Shown here: positions 8,847 through 15,885 of the stretch, one piece after another
Layout of the letters: each line of letters starts with the position of its first letter
Numbering within the stretch: the first letter of the stretch is position 1
Assembly (NCBI RefSeq): GCF_000482865.1
Contig: NZ_AXWW01000006.1
Coordinates: 1 to 64,000, forward strand
Reading direction: 5' to 3'
Length of the DNA: 64,000 nt
Origin: Actinokineospora inagensis DSM 44258
GTDB lineage: Bacteria; Actinomycetota; Actinomycetes; Mycobacteriales; Pseudonocardiaceae
Program-made: the position numbers and the translations under genes
The notes under the pieces: generated by a model
Databases searched by the model: none
Told to the model about the DNA's origin: nothing
What the model saw: only the letters and a program-made list of their open reading frames with translations

Positions 8847-9734
8847 ATGCGAGAGGCACGTCGAAGGTCCCCGACGGCGTTGACCGCCGCCAACTCACCA
8901 TCATTCACCCGCCGAGTCCTGCTAGACGCCCTGACGGCGCTGCGCGACCAGACCACGGCGGTGACCGTGGTCGGCGCCCAAGCCGTCTACCTCCGCAGCG
9001 ACGACGTCCGCTTGGCGGTCGCCGCCTTCACCAGCGACGCCGACGTCAGCCTGGACCCTGGCGCACTCCAAGACGTCCCACGGCTCGAACAGGCCATGCT
9101 GGAAGCCGGGTTCACCGTGGGGGACAGAGGTCAGCCCGGTACCTGGCTTCGAGATGAGCGCGTCAACGGCAAGGTGGTCTCGATCCCGGTCGACCTGCTC
9201 GTGCCCCAGAGCCTCACCCCGGGCAGGCGCGGCGGGAAGATCCCCCGCACAGCTACGACGCGACCCGGCGGGTCCTGGGGATTGAGGCGGCCCTCGTTCG
9301 ACCGAGACCTCATGGACGTGACAGCCCTCGATTCCGGCACGGACCGGCGCGGCATCAAGGCCAACGTGGCCGGGCCCGCGGCCTTGTTGATCGCCAAAGC
9401 GCACGAGATCGGTGAACGGGCCGTCGACAGGGGACGACCGGATCGACTGATCGACAAAGACGCGGGCGACATCGCCCGTCTGATGATGGCCGATGGGAGC
9501 GGGGTCGAGGAGGTCGCCGCCCGCGTCCGGCGCCTCCAAGCCGACCCGCGCACGGTCGAGGTCACGAACGCCGGTCTCCGGTACTTGGACGAACTCTTCG
9601 GCTCCCCATCAGCCGTCGGGCTGACGATGGCCCACCGGGCGCTGGCAGAGCCCCCCGGCGTCCTACCGCGCACCCTCGCCTACATCGACGAACTCAAGAT
9701 GGAACTCACCGACAACTGGCCCCCAAGGTCCTAA
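8847..9734 (+). CDS. candidate nucleotidyltransferase toxin (AbiEii/MenT-like)
   Basis: The 295-residue protein contains the nucleotidyltransferase core pattern: VVGAQAVYLR at about 40-50, followed by TSDADVSLDP, matching the GxxA...(R) and TxDxD signature of minimal NTases. A conserved LLIAKAHEIGERAVDRGRPDRLIDKDAGDIARL segment resembles the Lys and Lys/Asp motifs downstream in AbiEii/MenT proteins. Such toxins modify tRNA or other targets with nucleotides and are held in check by the upstream antitoxin. No canonical ribosome-binding site precedes the ATG at 8847, and translation may depend on coupling with the upstream gene. A non-toxic NTase cannot be excluded. Confidence 0.55.
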   Translation: MREARRRSPTALTAANSPSFTRRVLLDALTALRDQTTAVTVVGAQAVYLRSDDVRLAVAAFTSDADVSLDPGALQDVPRLEQAMLEAGFTVGDRGQPGTWLRDERVNGKVVSIPVDLLVPQSLTPGRRGGKIPRTATTRPGGSWGLRRPSFDRDLMDVTALDSGTDRRGIKANVAGPAALLIAKAHEIGERAVDRGRPDRLIDKDAGDIARLMMADGSGVEEVAARVRRLQADPRTVEVTNAGLRYLDELFGSPSAVGLTMAHRALAEPPGVLPRTLAYIDELKMELTDNWPPRS

Positions 9735-9757
9735 CACCCACACCCACTCACCCACCG

Positions 9758-10013
9758 CACCGTGGCCGCAAGCCCCCTGGTCCCCCACCTCGATGCGACG
9801 ACCGAAGGTCGAGCGAGCCCCGCTGGTTCCGGCGCCCGCCGCACCGTGGGCGACAAGCCCATCGGTTACCTACTCGACGTGAGGGCCGACAGGCCCAAAA
9901 CGAGCAACGCTGGTGCCGCCGCCCGCCGCGCCGTGGGCGACAAGCCCATTGGTTACATACCCGATGTGAGGGCCGACAGGCCCGAACGAGCAACGCTGGT
10001 TCGGGAGAGATCG
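9758..10013. repeat. three tandem ~85-bp repeats with paired hairpins
   Basis: Three head-to-tail copies begin at 9758, 9842 and 9929, each with C(A/G)CCGTGG; the first is the most diverged, and a fourth truncated start is at 10014. The second and third copies contain two hairpins, TGGGC-GACAA-GCCCA and GGGCC-GACA-GGCCC, followed by a conserved GAGCAACGCTGGT. No coding frame is preserved across copies. They lie between the toxin-antitoxin pair and the left attachment site. A structured noncoding repeat or a protein-binding array are both possible. Confidence 0.7.
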
Positions 10014-10057
10014 CACCGTGGGGGTCTGGGGGGTCGCCCCCCAGTCGAAACTACGAA

Positions 10058-10091
10058 CGACCCGGCTCACGCTTTCCGTGAGCACGGGTCG
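10058..10091 (-). terminator. hairpin just outside attL, probably the original tRNA-Pro terminator
   Basis: CGACCCGGCTCACG pairs with CGTGAGCACGGGTCG (one bulged base) around a 5-nt loop; on the minus strand it is followed by TTCGTAGTTTCG. It sits 11 bp past the 3' end of the tRNA-Pro fragment at attL, where the terminator of an uninterrupted minus-strand tRNA-Pro gene would lie. A second hairpin, CTGGGGGG-TCG-CCCCCCAG, is at 10026-10044. Confidence 0.55.
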
Positions 10092-10101
10092 TCCGGAGTT
10101 C

Positions 10102-10145
10102 GTCGGGCTGACAGGATTTGAACCTGCGACCCTCCGCTCCCAAAG
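10102..10145. other. attL: 3' fragment of tRNA-Pro
   Basis: These 44 bp are identical to 17967-18010, inside the intact tRNA-Pro gene, covering its discriminator base, acceptor 3' strand, T-arm and variable loop up to the anticodon loop. Identity stops abruptly at 10146. It marks the far end of an element integrated at the tRNA 3' end and is not a functional tRNA. Confidence 0.9.
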
Positions 10146-10240
10146 ACTCGGCACGGTCGTTCCGCACGGTTCACCGCCGATGCTTTCGCAGGTGGGGCGG
10201 CATTAGCGAGACTGAGGAAACTCGCTGAACGATCCCGTAC

Positions 10241-10260
10241 TGAGACCCGCATTGAGACCC
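10241..10260. other. paired direct repeats inside attL, candidate integrase arm-type sites
   Basis: TGAGACCC occurs at 10241-10248 and again at 10253-10260, 12 bp apart. The same pair and spacing recur near the other end at 17887-17906. Matching repeats just inside both attachment cores are what arm-type integrase or excisionase binding sites look like. Confidence 0.5.
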
Positions 10261-10749
10261 TTCGGAGCCGAGGCCGCCGCAACTGTGCGGCCTGGCGGCC
10301 AAGCCGTGAGGCCTGCACAGCGGCTGGCCTCTGCATGACGCTGACAGGTTGCGGCGTGGCCGCAACTGGTCGCGGCCACGCTACCTGGGCCGCGACCGCA
10401 CTGGTCAGCGATGACGCATCAAAGTCGCGGGTCGCGCCCGGTGTCTACAGGCCCCCGAAACCGCGCAGACGCAAGGGTCCCTGGCTGCGACAGCGCAACC
10501 GCGACCGAGCGAAGATCCCCGAACATCGTCCTACTAGCCCCCGCGCCGTGCTAGTAGGGCTGCGGTCGGTGCGTTCCATTGGCCGCGCGAGAAAGGCCCC
10601 TAGAGGCACTAGAGCGCAGGTGAGTGGGCCGTAGCGCCCTAGGGCCTGCCCCTAGACCTAGGGGCGATAGGCCTAGCTTGGCGGTGCGCCCCTAGACACT
10701 GCGGATTTGGGGTCCGGCCAAACCCGCAGCACGTCTTCGCTTCACGACG
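10261..10749. other. gene-free end of the element with a CTAG-dense cluster
   Basis: I see no convincing gene between attL and the GntR gene; the one plus-strand frame at 10335-10634 has no family resemblance. From 10530 to about 10700 there are nine CTAG tetramers in roughly 170 bp, including CCTACTAGC and GCTAGTAGG, which form a 9-bp inverted repeat (10530-10538 and 10550-10558). CTAG is normally rare in bacterial DNA. A similar cluster lies at 14045-14205, so this may be a replication, transfer or regulatory locus of the element. Confidence 0.5.
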
Positions 10750-11523
10750 TTAGTCCACGGCGAGCTGGTAAAGCAGCCCATTTCGGTCAGCTCTCAACAC
10801 AAAACGGGTGACCTCAAAAGGCGACTGGTTTTGGTCAATGCTTGTGTGAATTACTTGCAGCACGGGCGTCCCTCCTGGCAATGCCAGCATTTCACGCTCG
10901 CGATGATCAGGCATCCGTGCCGTAACCTCTTCGCGGATAGTGGTCATGATGTGGCCGCAGTCTTCAAGCCTGCCGTAGATGCCATCTTTTCCGGTCTGTT
11001 TGCGTTCAACCAGTGGTGTTCCCTCTGCCACAGCCCAAGGGATGTAAGTGTTGACGACTTGCACAGGCTCATCGTCTGCGAAGTAGAGGTTCGAGCGCTG
11101 CAGAACGGATTCTGTAAATGAGTCTACGCCTAGGCGCTGTGCAATCTCAATCGGAGGCCGCGCCTGCTCTGCCGCAAGGACTTCTACTCGCGGAGTAAGT
11201 CCAGCCCTTTCGCACTCTCTACGAAAGGGGGTCGGCCCCCCTCGATACTTACGGGAGTACCGATCACCGCCAAGGCGAATTAGCGGGCTCGTCTCGCGAA
11301 CGAAGTTTCCCCGACCATGCTGGCGAAGTACTAGACCTTCCTGCTCAAGAAGGCGGATCGCGGCGGAAGCCGTTGTCCTTGCAATTTCATATTCGGAAGC
11401 TATCTCGCGTTCGGACGGCAATTTAGATCCCGCCGCAAGTTCGCCTTTCTCAATCCTGCCCCGCAGGGCCGCTGCGACCCTCTTGCTTGCTGGCTCATCT
11501 TGCGCAGACAAGTTCCCTCCCAT
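10750..11523 (-). CDS. GntR-family (HutC/UTRA) transcriptional repressor, KorSA-like
   Basis: The 257-residue protein has an N-terminal winged helix-turn-helix (residues ~12-75, with GSKLPSEREIASEYEIARTTASAAIRLLEQEGLVLRQHGRGNFV), then a UTRA ligand-binding domain to the C terminus. KorSA of pSAM2-type elements belongs to this class and represses replication and transfer genes. I place the start at the ATG at 11523 (MGGNLSAQDEP), because the frame upstream runs through the operator repeats. The gene is less GC-rich than its neighbours, with many A/T-ending codons, which fits foreign origin. It is divergent from the small HTH gene at 11748, and the operator array lies between them. Confidence 0.8.
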   Translation of the reverse strand: MGGNLSAQDEPASKRVAAALRGRIEKGELAAGSKLPSEREIASEYEIARTTASAAIRLLEQEGLVLRQHGRGNFVRETSPLIRLGGDRYSRKYRGGPTPFRRECERAGLTPRVEVLAAEQARPPIEIAQRLGVDSFTESVLQRSNLYFADDEPVQVVNTYIPWAVAEGTPLVERKQTGKDGIYGRLEDCGHIMTTIREEVTARMPDHREREMLALPGGTPVLQVIHTSIDQNQSPFEVTRFVLRADRNGLLYQLAVD

Positions 11524-11531
11524 CAGGCCGG

Positions 11532-11663
11532 ACTGGCTGCTGCCTGCTAGTGACTGTACCCCGCACTGGCTTGAGCCAATCGGGTGACATTGGCTGCAGC
11601 CAGTTGACTCTAACTGGCTGCAGCCAGTAGACCTTGGAGGCGTTGGAACTGGCAGCAGCCAGT
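11532..11663. promoter_or_regulatory. five-copy 16-bp palindromic operator array
   Basis: Five copies of a 16-bp palindrome lie between the divergent repressor and HTH genes. The perfect copy ACTGGCTGCAGCCAGT is at 11613-11628. Variants are at 11532-11547, 11565-11580 (ACTGGCTTGAGCCAAT), 11589-11604 (ATTGGCTGCAGCCAGT) and 11648-11663 (ACTGGCAGCAGCCAGT). Start-to-start spacing is 33, 24, 24 and 35 bp. The nearest copy ends 9 bp from the repressor ATG. The array is the obvious target of the adjacent GntR protein and would control both directions. Confidence 0.8.
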
Positions 11664-11747
11664 GACACGCTGAGGGACAACAGAAAGCCCCGACCAGTGC
11701 GGACACACCGGCCGGGGCGCATGCACCGAGCCGTGAAGGGCATAGCG

Positions 11748-12032
11748 ATGCGAACTGAGAGTAGCCGATTCCACCGCGTTCGCGCGGTCGCTGACATGTT
11801 GGATGTGTCCCCGAACACGATCTATCGGGCGATTGAAGCTGGTGAGTTGGACGCGGTGCGGATCGGGAAGTCGTTGCGGATCTCGCCGGAGTCCCTGCGC
11901 ATCTACCTGAACACCCGCGCTGAGTCGGCCTACCAGGTGCAGGCGGTGGGCCAGGTCGTGGTGGAGCCGAGCGCCGGAGACCTCCCGGTGGCCCCGGTGT
12001 CCGGGGCGGTTGTGTCGGGGGTGGCCCGGTGA
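11748..12032 (+). CDS. small helix-turn-helix (excisionase/MerR-type) DNA-binding protein
   Basis: The 94-residue protein begins with MRTESSRFHRVRAVADMLDVSPNTIYRAIEAGELDAVRIGKSLRISPESLRIYL, a textbook HTH_17/excisionase-type winged helix. A tail of about 35 residues has no clear fold. The start is the ATG at 11748 with GAAGGG upstream; a longer frame begins inside the operators and was not used. It is the first gene downstream of the operator array and heads an overlapping gene train, so it is likely under the repressor. It could be a replication activator or recombination directionality factor; a second such protein is encoded beside the integrase. Confidence 0.7.
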   Translation: MRTESSRFHRVRAVADMLDVSPNTIYRAIEAGELDAVRIGKSLRISPESLRIYLNTRAESAYQVQAVGQVVVEPSAGDLPVAPVSGAVVSGVAR

Positions 12033-12487
12033 GCGGCTACAGGGTCATTCCCCGGGCCGCCGCGAACGGTGAGATCACCTCCCGCACCGGCCGGGTGAGG
12101 GTCCGGTTCACCGCCGTGAACCGCGAAACGACCCGACCCGACCCGGTGGCGGCGACCATCGCGATCGCGGTCCCGATGAGCGCCGGTGACCTGGCCGCCC
12201 TGGCGTGGTTGGCCATCCAGGGTGACAACCCGGACGAGTGGCTGGCCGACTTCGAGGCCGACCCGCAGCTGTTGCACGCGATGCTGTGCGAGGCGTTGCT
12301 GGCCTGCGGTGGTCACGACATCGCCGACACCCGGGCGCTGATCGAGTCCGGTCACCGCGACGGCCCCGACCGTGACCTGCGCGACCGGCTCTACGCCGTG
12401 ATCGAGCAGATCTACGGCGGTCGCACGGCCCCGGTGGCGAGTTCCCGGGGTGGTCGCGGTTCGCGCCTGCCGGTGGGGGTGGCCTGA
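12029..12487 (+). CDS. unrecognised element protein (152 aa), overlaps upstream gene
   Basis: I do not recognise this protein. It starts at a GTG overlapping the upstream stop (GTGA), so it is translationally coupled to the HTH gene. The central part, VPMSAGDLAALAWLAIQGDNPDEWLADFEADPQ split over several turns, is predicted helical and aligns by eye with the next gene product, suggesting that the two are distant tandem paralogues. It has no signal peptide, membrane segment or catalytic motif. The tail is Arg/Gly-rich. Such small proteins are typical of actinomycete plasmid and AICE backbones. Confidence 0.6.
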   Translation: MSGYRVIPRAAANGEITSRTGRVRVRFTAVNRETTRPDPVAATIAIAVPMSAGDLAALAWLAIQGDNPDEWLADFEADPQLLHAMLCEALLACGGHDIADTRALIESGHRDGPDRDLRDRLYAVIEQIYGGRTAPVASSRGGRGSRLPVGVA

Positions 12488-12915
12488 TGTCGTCCACCCA
12501 GGCCCTGCCCACCCAGGTCGCCCAGGTCCGTTTCGGTGACTACCCGCCTGTCTCGGTGCCCACCGCGTTCGAGTGGGAACCGGCCGCCGGCCCCACCGTG
12601 GCGTTCTCCGCCCCGCTGCGGTTGAGCACCGGCAACCTGGTCGCCGTCCTCTACGGCCTGGTCTGTCAGGGCCACCCGGTCGAGGACCTCGAAGGCGACC
12701 ACGTCCATGTCCGCGCACTCGTCGCGGACCAGGTCCTCAACCTGGGCCTGATCCACGTCGTCGAGTGCGAGAACGCCGTGCGTGCCCGCCTGCGCCGCGA
12801 CCACGACGTCATCGCCCGCCTCAACACCGTCGTCCACGCCGCGTTCACCCTCGCCCTGCCCCGCGACACCCGACCCCGCCCGGCCCGGCAGCCCTTGGCC
12901 GCCCTGCGCGGCTGA
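12487..12915 (+). CDS. unrecognised element protein (142 aa), probable paralogue of upstream product
   Basis: I do not recognise this protein. Its ATG shares one base with the upstream stop (TGATG), so the two are coupled. The segment PLRLSTGNLVAVLYGLVCQG aligns by eye with PMSAGDLAALAWLAIQG in the upstream product, and the following helix also corresponds. It has no membrane segment or known motif, and it ends in an Arg/Pro-rich tail. A long hairpin follows 14 bp after the stop, so the three-gene transcript may end or be processed there. Confidence 0.6.
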   Translation: MSSTQALPTQVAQVRFGDYPPVSVPTAFEWEPAAGPTVAFSAPLRLSTGNLVAVLYGLVCQGHPVEDLEGDHVHVRALVADQVLNLGLIHVVECENAVRARLRRDHDVIARLNTVVHAAFTLALPRDTRPRPARQPLAALRG

Positions 12916-12929
12916 CACCCGGGTCCCCA

Positions 12930-12981
12930 AGCCCCCCGGCTGTTCCAGCCGAACTCCGCCCGGCTGGAACAGCCGGGGGCT
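12930..12981 (+). terminator. 21-bp stem hairpin after the small-gene operon
   Basis: The arms 12930-12951 and 12961-12981 are complementary over 21 bp, apart from one extra C, with a 9-nt loop. The core of the stem is CGGCTGTTCCAGCCG, itself a palindrome. There is no T-tract. It could terminate or protect the upstream operon or serve as a protein-binding site. Confidence 0.6.
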
Positions 12982-13010
12982 CCCGGACCGCCCTCGCCGC
13001 AGCTCACCCC

Positions 13011-13034
13011 GCCCACGAACCCGGGTTCGTGGGC
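13011..13034. promoter_or_regulatory. 24-bp perfect palindrome upstream of the 13068 gene
   Basis: GCCCACGAACCC is followed directly by its reverse complement GGGTTCGTGGGC, with no spacer. It ends 33 bp before the ATG at 13068. A loop-free palindrome suits a dimeric regulator better than an RNA hairpin, so it may be an operator for the next gene. No matching regulator can be named. Confidence 0.5.
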
Positions 13035-13067
13035 GCCCGCCAACCGCCCCCGGGGAAGGGACACGAC

Positions 13068-13508
13068 ATGCCCACCACCGCCCACGAACCCGCCCACGAA
13101 CTCGCACCCGCCGCCGCGCCCGTGGTCGGGTTCCGCACCATCGGCACCACCCACGACCGGTGGGGCCGCGTCCCCCTGATCCGCCTGTCCGGACCCGGAG
13201 CGCCGCCCCAGGTCCTCACCGGCCCGGAACTGGCCACCGCCCTCACCCTGGCCCGGACCCGCCTGCTCGGCACCGCCACCCCCACCCAGATCGCCACCGA
13301 CGCCTGGACCGCGCTGACCGACACCGGCGTCGAAGCGCTGCGCGCCCTCACCGACACCACCCCCGACCCCGTCGTCCACGCCGTGCGCACCGGACACCCC
13401 GAACGGCTCTACGCCCTCACCCGCGACCACAACGCCCGCCGCTGCCACGCCCTCGCCGCCCTGCTGGCCGACGCGGGAACCGGGCCGGTCGACCTCGACC
13501 ACCCCTGA
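13068..13508 (+). CDS. unrecognised element protein (146 aa)
   Basis: The start is the ATG at 13068, preceded by GGGGAAGGG. The product is MPTTAHEPAHELAPAAAP... followed by a region with GFRTIGTTHDRWGRVPLIRLSG, which may be a small beta domain, and then helical stretches rich in Ala, Leu and Thr. I do not recognise the family. It has no signal or membrane segment. It lies between a palindrome and another small gene of similar composition in the element. High proline, threonine and alanine content and very strong C-ending codon use are shared with its neighbours. Confidence 0.55.
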   Translation: MPTTAHEPAHELAPAAAPVVGFRTIGTTHDRWGRVPLIRLSGPGAPPQVLTGPELATALTLARTRLLGTATPTQIATDAWTALTDTGVEALRALTDTTPDPVVHAVRTGHPERLYALTRDHNARRCHALAALLADAGTGPVDLDHP

Positions 13509-13564
13509 CACCCGTATCGACGACAGCCGTCCTCACCCGTCCACGAGAAGGGACACCACACACC

Positions 13565-13774
13565 ATGACCACCCCCGACCGACACGAACCGACCCCGACC
13601 ACCGGGCGCCGAGGTGCCGTCGACACCGTCGCGCCGTTCCCCACCCTCACCCCCGCCCCCGACACCGTCCCCGGGGTCGGCCGCGTCGACCTCACCGTCG
13701 ACACCGTGGCCGCCCTGCTGTACCTGGTCCCCTCGACCCGCATGGACTGGCGCACCCTCGACACCCCACCCTGA
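13565..13774 (+). CDS. small unrecognised protein (69 aa), possibly the front half of a split gene
   Basis: The ATG at 13565 follows GAGAAGGG and gives 69 residues ending ...LLYLVPSTRMDWRTLDTPP. The next frame, starting eight bases later, continues with LTQFVLFLVDTALAN when read upstream in its own phase. Joining the two would give one helical protein of about 135 residues. A frameshift near 13765 is therefore possible, either real or a sequence error. Alone, this piece has no recognisable domain. Confidence 0.45.
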   Translation: MTTPDRHEPTPTTGRRGAVDTVAPFPTLTPAPDTVPGVGRVDLTVDTVAALLYLVPSTRMDWRTLDTPP

Positions 13775-13782
13775 CCCAGTTC

Positions 13783-13974
13783 GTGCTGTTCCTGGTCGAC
13801 ACCGCCCTGGCCAACGCCGCTCGAACGGTGGACCTGTCCACCGTCGGCACACTCGTGTTCGACACCCGCCGCCACCCCGGCGCCCGACTGGACATGGATC
13901 TGCTCACTCTCGCCCAGACCCGGGCCGCGCAGGTCATGGACGAACTCGCCGCCATCTCCGAGCACACCGACTGA
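13783..13974 (+). CDS. small unrecognised protein (63 aa), possibly the back half of a split gene
   Basis: The frame runs from a GTG at 13783 that has no ribosome-binding site. It encodes FLVDTALANAARTVDLSTVGTLVF and a helical C terminus ending ELAAISEHTD. The absence of a translation signal and the smooth continuation from the preceding 69-residue frame suggest that it was once a single gene. I assign no function. If translated independently it would need coupling to the upstream stop, 8 bp away. Confidence 0.4.
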   Translation: MLFLVDTALANAARTVDLSTVGTLVFDTRRHPGARLDMDLLTLAQTRAAQVMDELAAISEHTD

Positions 13975-14490
13975 CCCTCGACTACAGCCGCAGTCCACTC
14001 GGGACCGCTGCAGTCGAAGACGGGGACGGCAGTCGAGACCACGTCCCACTAGCCCCCCCGCTCAGCGGGCCACCCCCGCTAGACCTAGCGGCGCCACTAG
14101 CGGCCCACACCGGCGCTGACCTCGGCACTAGCACCTAGCGGCCTCCCGGCCCGCACACCGCGAAACCGCCCACACCCGGCCAGACACACCCCCCGGGGGG
14201 GCTAGTGGGACCTCAGATCACACCCCGCACGAGCACCGACAGCAACAGGGAACGCCCGAGGGACACGGGCCGAGGGGAGGGAGTTTTCCCTCACCGCCTC
14301 CCCACCCCACATCCCTCACCCGACCAGCCCCAACACCCGCCAGGGAGGCAAGGGAGCACCCCGCGCCCCCTGCCCCGAGACCCCCGGAAACGCGAATCTC
14401 CGCCCCCACTCGGTCCTCCCTCCCCGACTGGTCCTGCCCTTTGCCCGGACTGTTTGGCCACGTTCTGTCACCGCCCGAGAGGAACCCGCC
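13975..14490. other. gene-free region with second CTAG cluster before the P-loop gene
   Basis: No gene with coding character starts here in the right phase. Between 14045 and 14205 there are seven CTAG tetramers, several as CTAGCGG or CTAGTG. Short hairpins such as CCCGCTCAGCGGG occur, and a CCCCCCGGGGGGG block lies near 14195. The region leads into the P-loop gene, so promoter or replication-control functions are plausible. It echoes the cluster at 10530-10700. Confidence 0.45.
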
Positions 14491-15885
14491 GTGAGCACAC
14501 CACACCCCGCCACCCGGCGGCTGCACGCGGTCCCACCCCCGGCCGACCAGCCCGAACACGGCCCGGCCACCGCGGCGACCGACCAGACGGACCGGGCGAT
14601 GGCCGCCCAGGTCGCCCGGGTCCGCGACTGGCTGCCCCCGACCGCCCCGGCCGTGTTCGACACCTTCCTGGGCCAGGTCGCCCTCCACGTGGACCGGTTC
14701 ACCGAGGCCGACCCGGTCAACGTCCTGGTCACCCTCCTCGCCGCCGCCGCAACCGCCATCGGCCCCGGCCCGCACGTGGTGGTGGGCGGGTTCGAGCGCC
14801 ACCCCCTGCTCACCTGGCCCATCGTCATCGGCCGGACCGGCACCGGACGCAAAGGCACCGGCTACAACGTCGCCAAAGCCGTCCTGTCCCACGCCATCCC
14901 CGACTTCGTCACCGGCAACATCAAGTCCGGCCTGTCCAGCGGCGAGGGCCTGGCCGCCGTCTTCGCCACCGACGACGACGGCGGCGGCGGCGGCGGGAAA
15001 CCGGGCCGCGCGCGGCTGCTCCCCGCCGGAGACGTCCGGCTCCTGGCCTACGAACCCGAGTGGGCCTCCGTCATGGCACGCATGAAACGAGAGGGCAACA
15101 CCCTCTCCGCAACCCTGCGCGCCGCATGGGAAGGCGGCGACCTGTCCACATTGAACGTCGCCGCCCGCACCGCCCGCGACACCCACATCGGCATCATCGC
15201 CCACATCACCCCCCAAGAGTTCGCCGCCAAGGTCTCCGCCACCGACCTGGCCGGAGGCACCTACAACCGCTTCCTCCCCATCGCGGTCGCCCAGTCGAAG
15301 TTCCTGCCCACACCCTCCCCAGTGGACGACACCCTCATCCTCCACTTCGGCGCCGCGCTCAACGACCGCATCGGCCACGCCACCCGACTCGACCGCATCA
15401 CCATCGCACCCGACGCCACCGACCACTGGCGACAGTTCTACCTCGAATTCGCAGGCACCGACTCCGACGGCGACGGCAACCCCGTCCTCGCCCAATTCAC
15501 CTCCCGAGCCGTCCCCAACACCCTGCGCATCGCCGCCACCTACGCAGCCCTCGACCGCACCCCCCACATCACGACCCAACACCTCGCCGCAGCCGCCGCC
15601 CTCACCCGCTACAGCATCAACTCAGCCCGCGCCGTCCTCCACCCTGACAACGCGCTCGCCGCCCTACTGGCCTACATCACCGCAGCCGGACCACAAGGCC
15701 GCACCAAACGCGACATCACCACCGGGCACTACCAGGGCAACGCCAAACGACGCCACATCGACCCCGACGCACTCCTCGCCCGCCTGATCGACACCGGCCG
15801 CGTCACCCACACCACCCACCGCCGACCCGAGGGAGGCCGCCCCACCGACACCTACACCGCCACCCCGGCGAACTTGACGAACTAA
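14491..15885 (+). CDS. DUF3987-like P-loop protein, candidate replication helicase/primase-helicase
   Basis: The protein has 464 residues and starts at a GTG preceded by AGAGGA. Residues ~111-125 read IVIGRTGTGRKGT, a Walker A variant typical of DUF3987-type plasmid and phage proteins. RLLAYEPEWASVM at about 187 is a likely Walker B region, and the helicase-like core continues to ~350. The C-terminal ~100 residues (AAGPQGRTKRDITTGHYQGN...) look like a winged helix, as in plasmid replication initiators. As the only large enzyme besides the integrase, it is the best candidate for autonomous replication of the excised element. The nested inverted repeats begin inside its last codons. A defence or regulatory role cannot be ruled out. 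Confidence 0.6.
   Translation: MSTPHPATRRLHAVPPPADQPEHGPATAATDQTDRAMAAQVARVRDWLPPTAPAVFDTFLGQVALHVDRFTEADPVNVLVTLLAAAATAIGPGPHVVVGGFERHPLLTWPIVIGRTGTGRKGTGYNVAKAVLSHAIPDFVTGNIKSGLSSGEGLAAVFATDDDGGGGGGKPGRARLLPAGDVRLLAYEPEWASVMARMKREGNTLSATLRAAWEGGDLSTLNVAARTARDTHIGIIAHITPQEFAAKVSATDLAGGTYNRFLPIAVAQSKFLPTPSPVDDTLILHFGAALNDRIGHATRLDRITIAPDATDHWRQFYLEFAGTDSDGDGNPVLAQFTSRAVPNTLRIAATYAALDRTPHITTQHLAAAAALTRYSINSARAVLHPDNALAALLAYITAAGPQGRTKRDITTGHYQGNAKRRHIDPDALLARLIDTGRVTHTTHRRPEGGRPTDTYTATPANLTN

Noticed and set aside
9758-10013. CRISPR array
   Set aside because: The repeats are adjacent ~85-bp diverged copies without unique spacers, and no cas genes are present.
10102-10145. A second functional tRNA-Pro gene
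   Set aside because: Only the 3' part up to the anticodon loop is present; no 5' acceptor strand or D-arm follows.
10335-10634. A 99-codon plus-strand frame near attL
   Set aside because: It has no ribosome-binding site and no family resemblance, and it overlaps the CTAG-rich inverted repeats, so it is better explained as noncoding.
14205-15647. A 480-codon frame overlapping the P-loop gene in another phase
   Set aside because: The product is Arg/Pro/His low-complexity; the overlapping frame at 14491 has the P-loop, a ribosome-binding site and domain structure.
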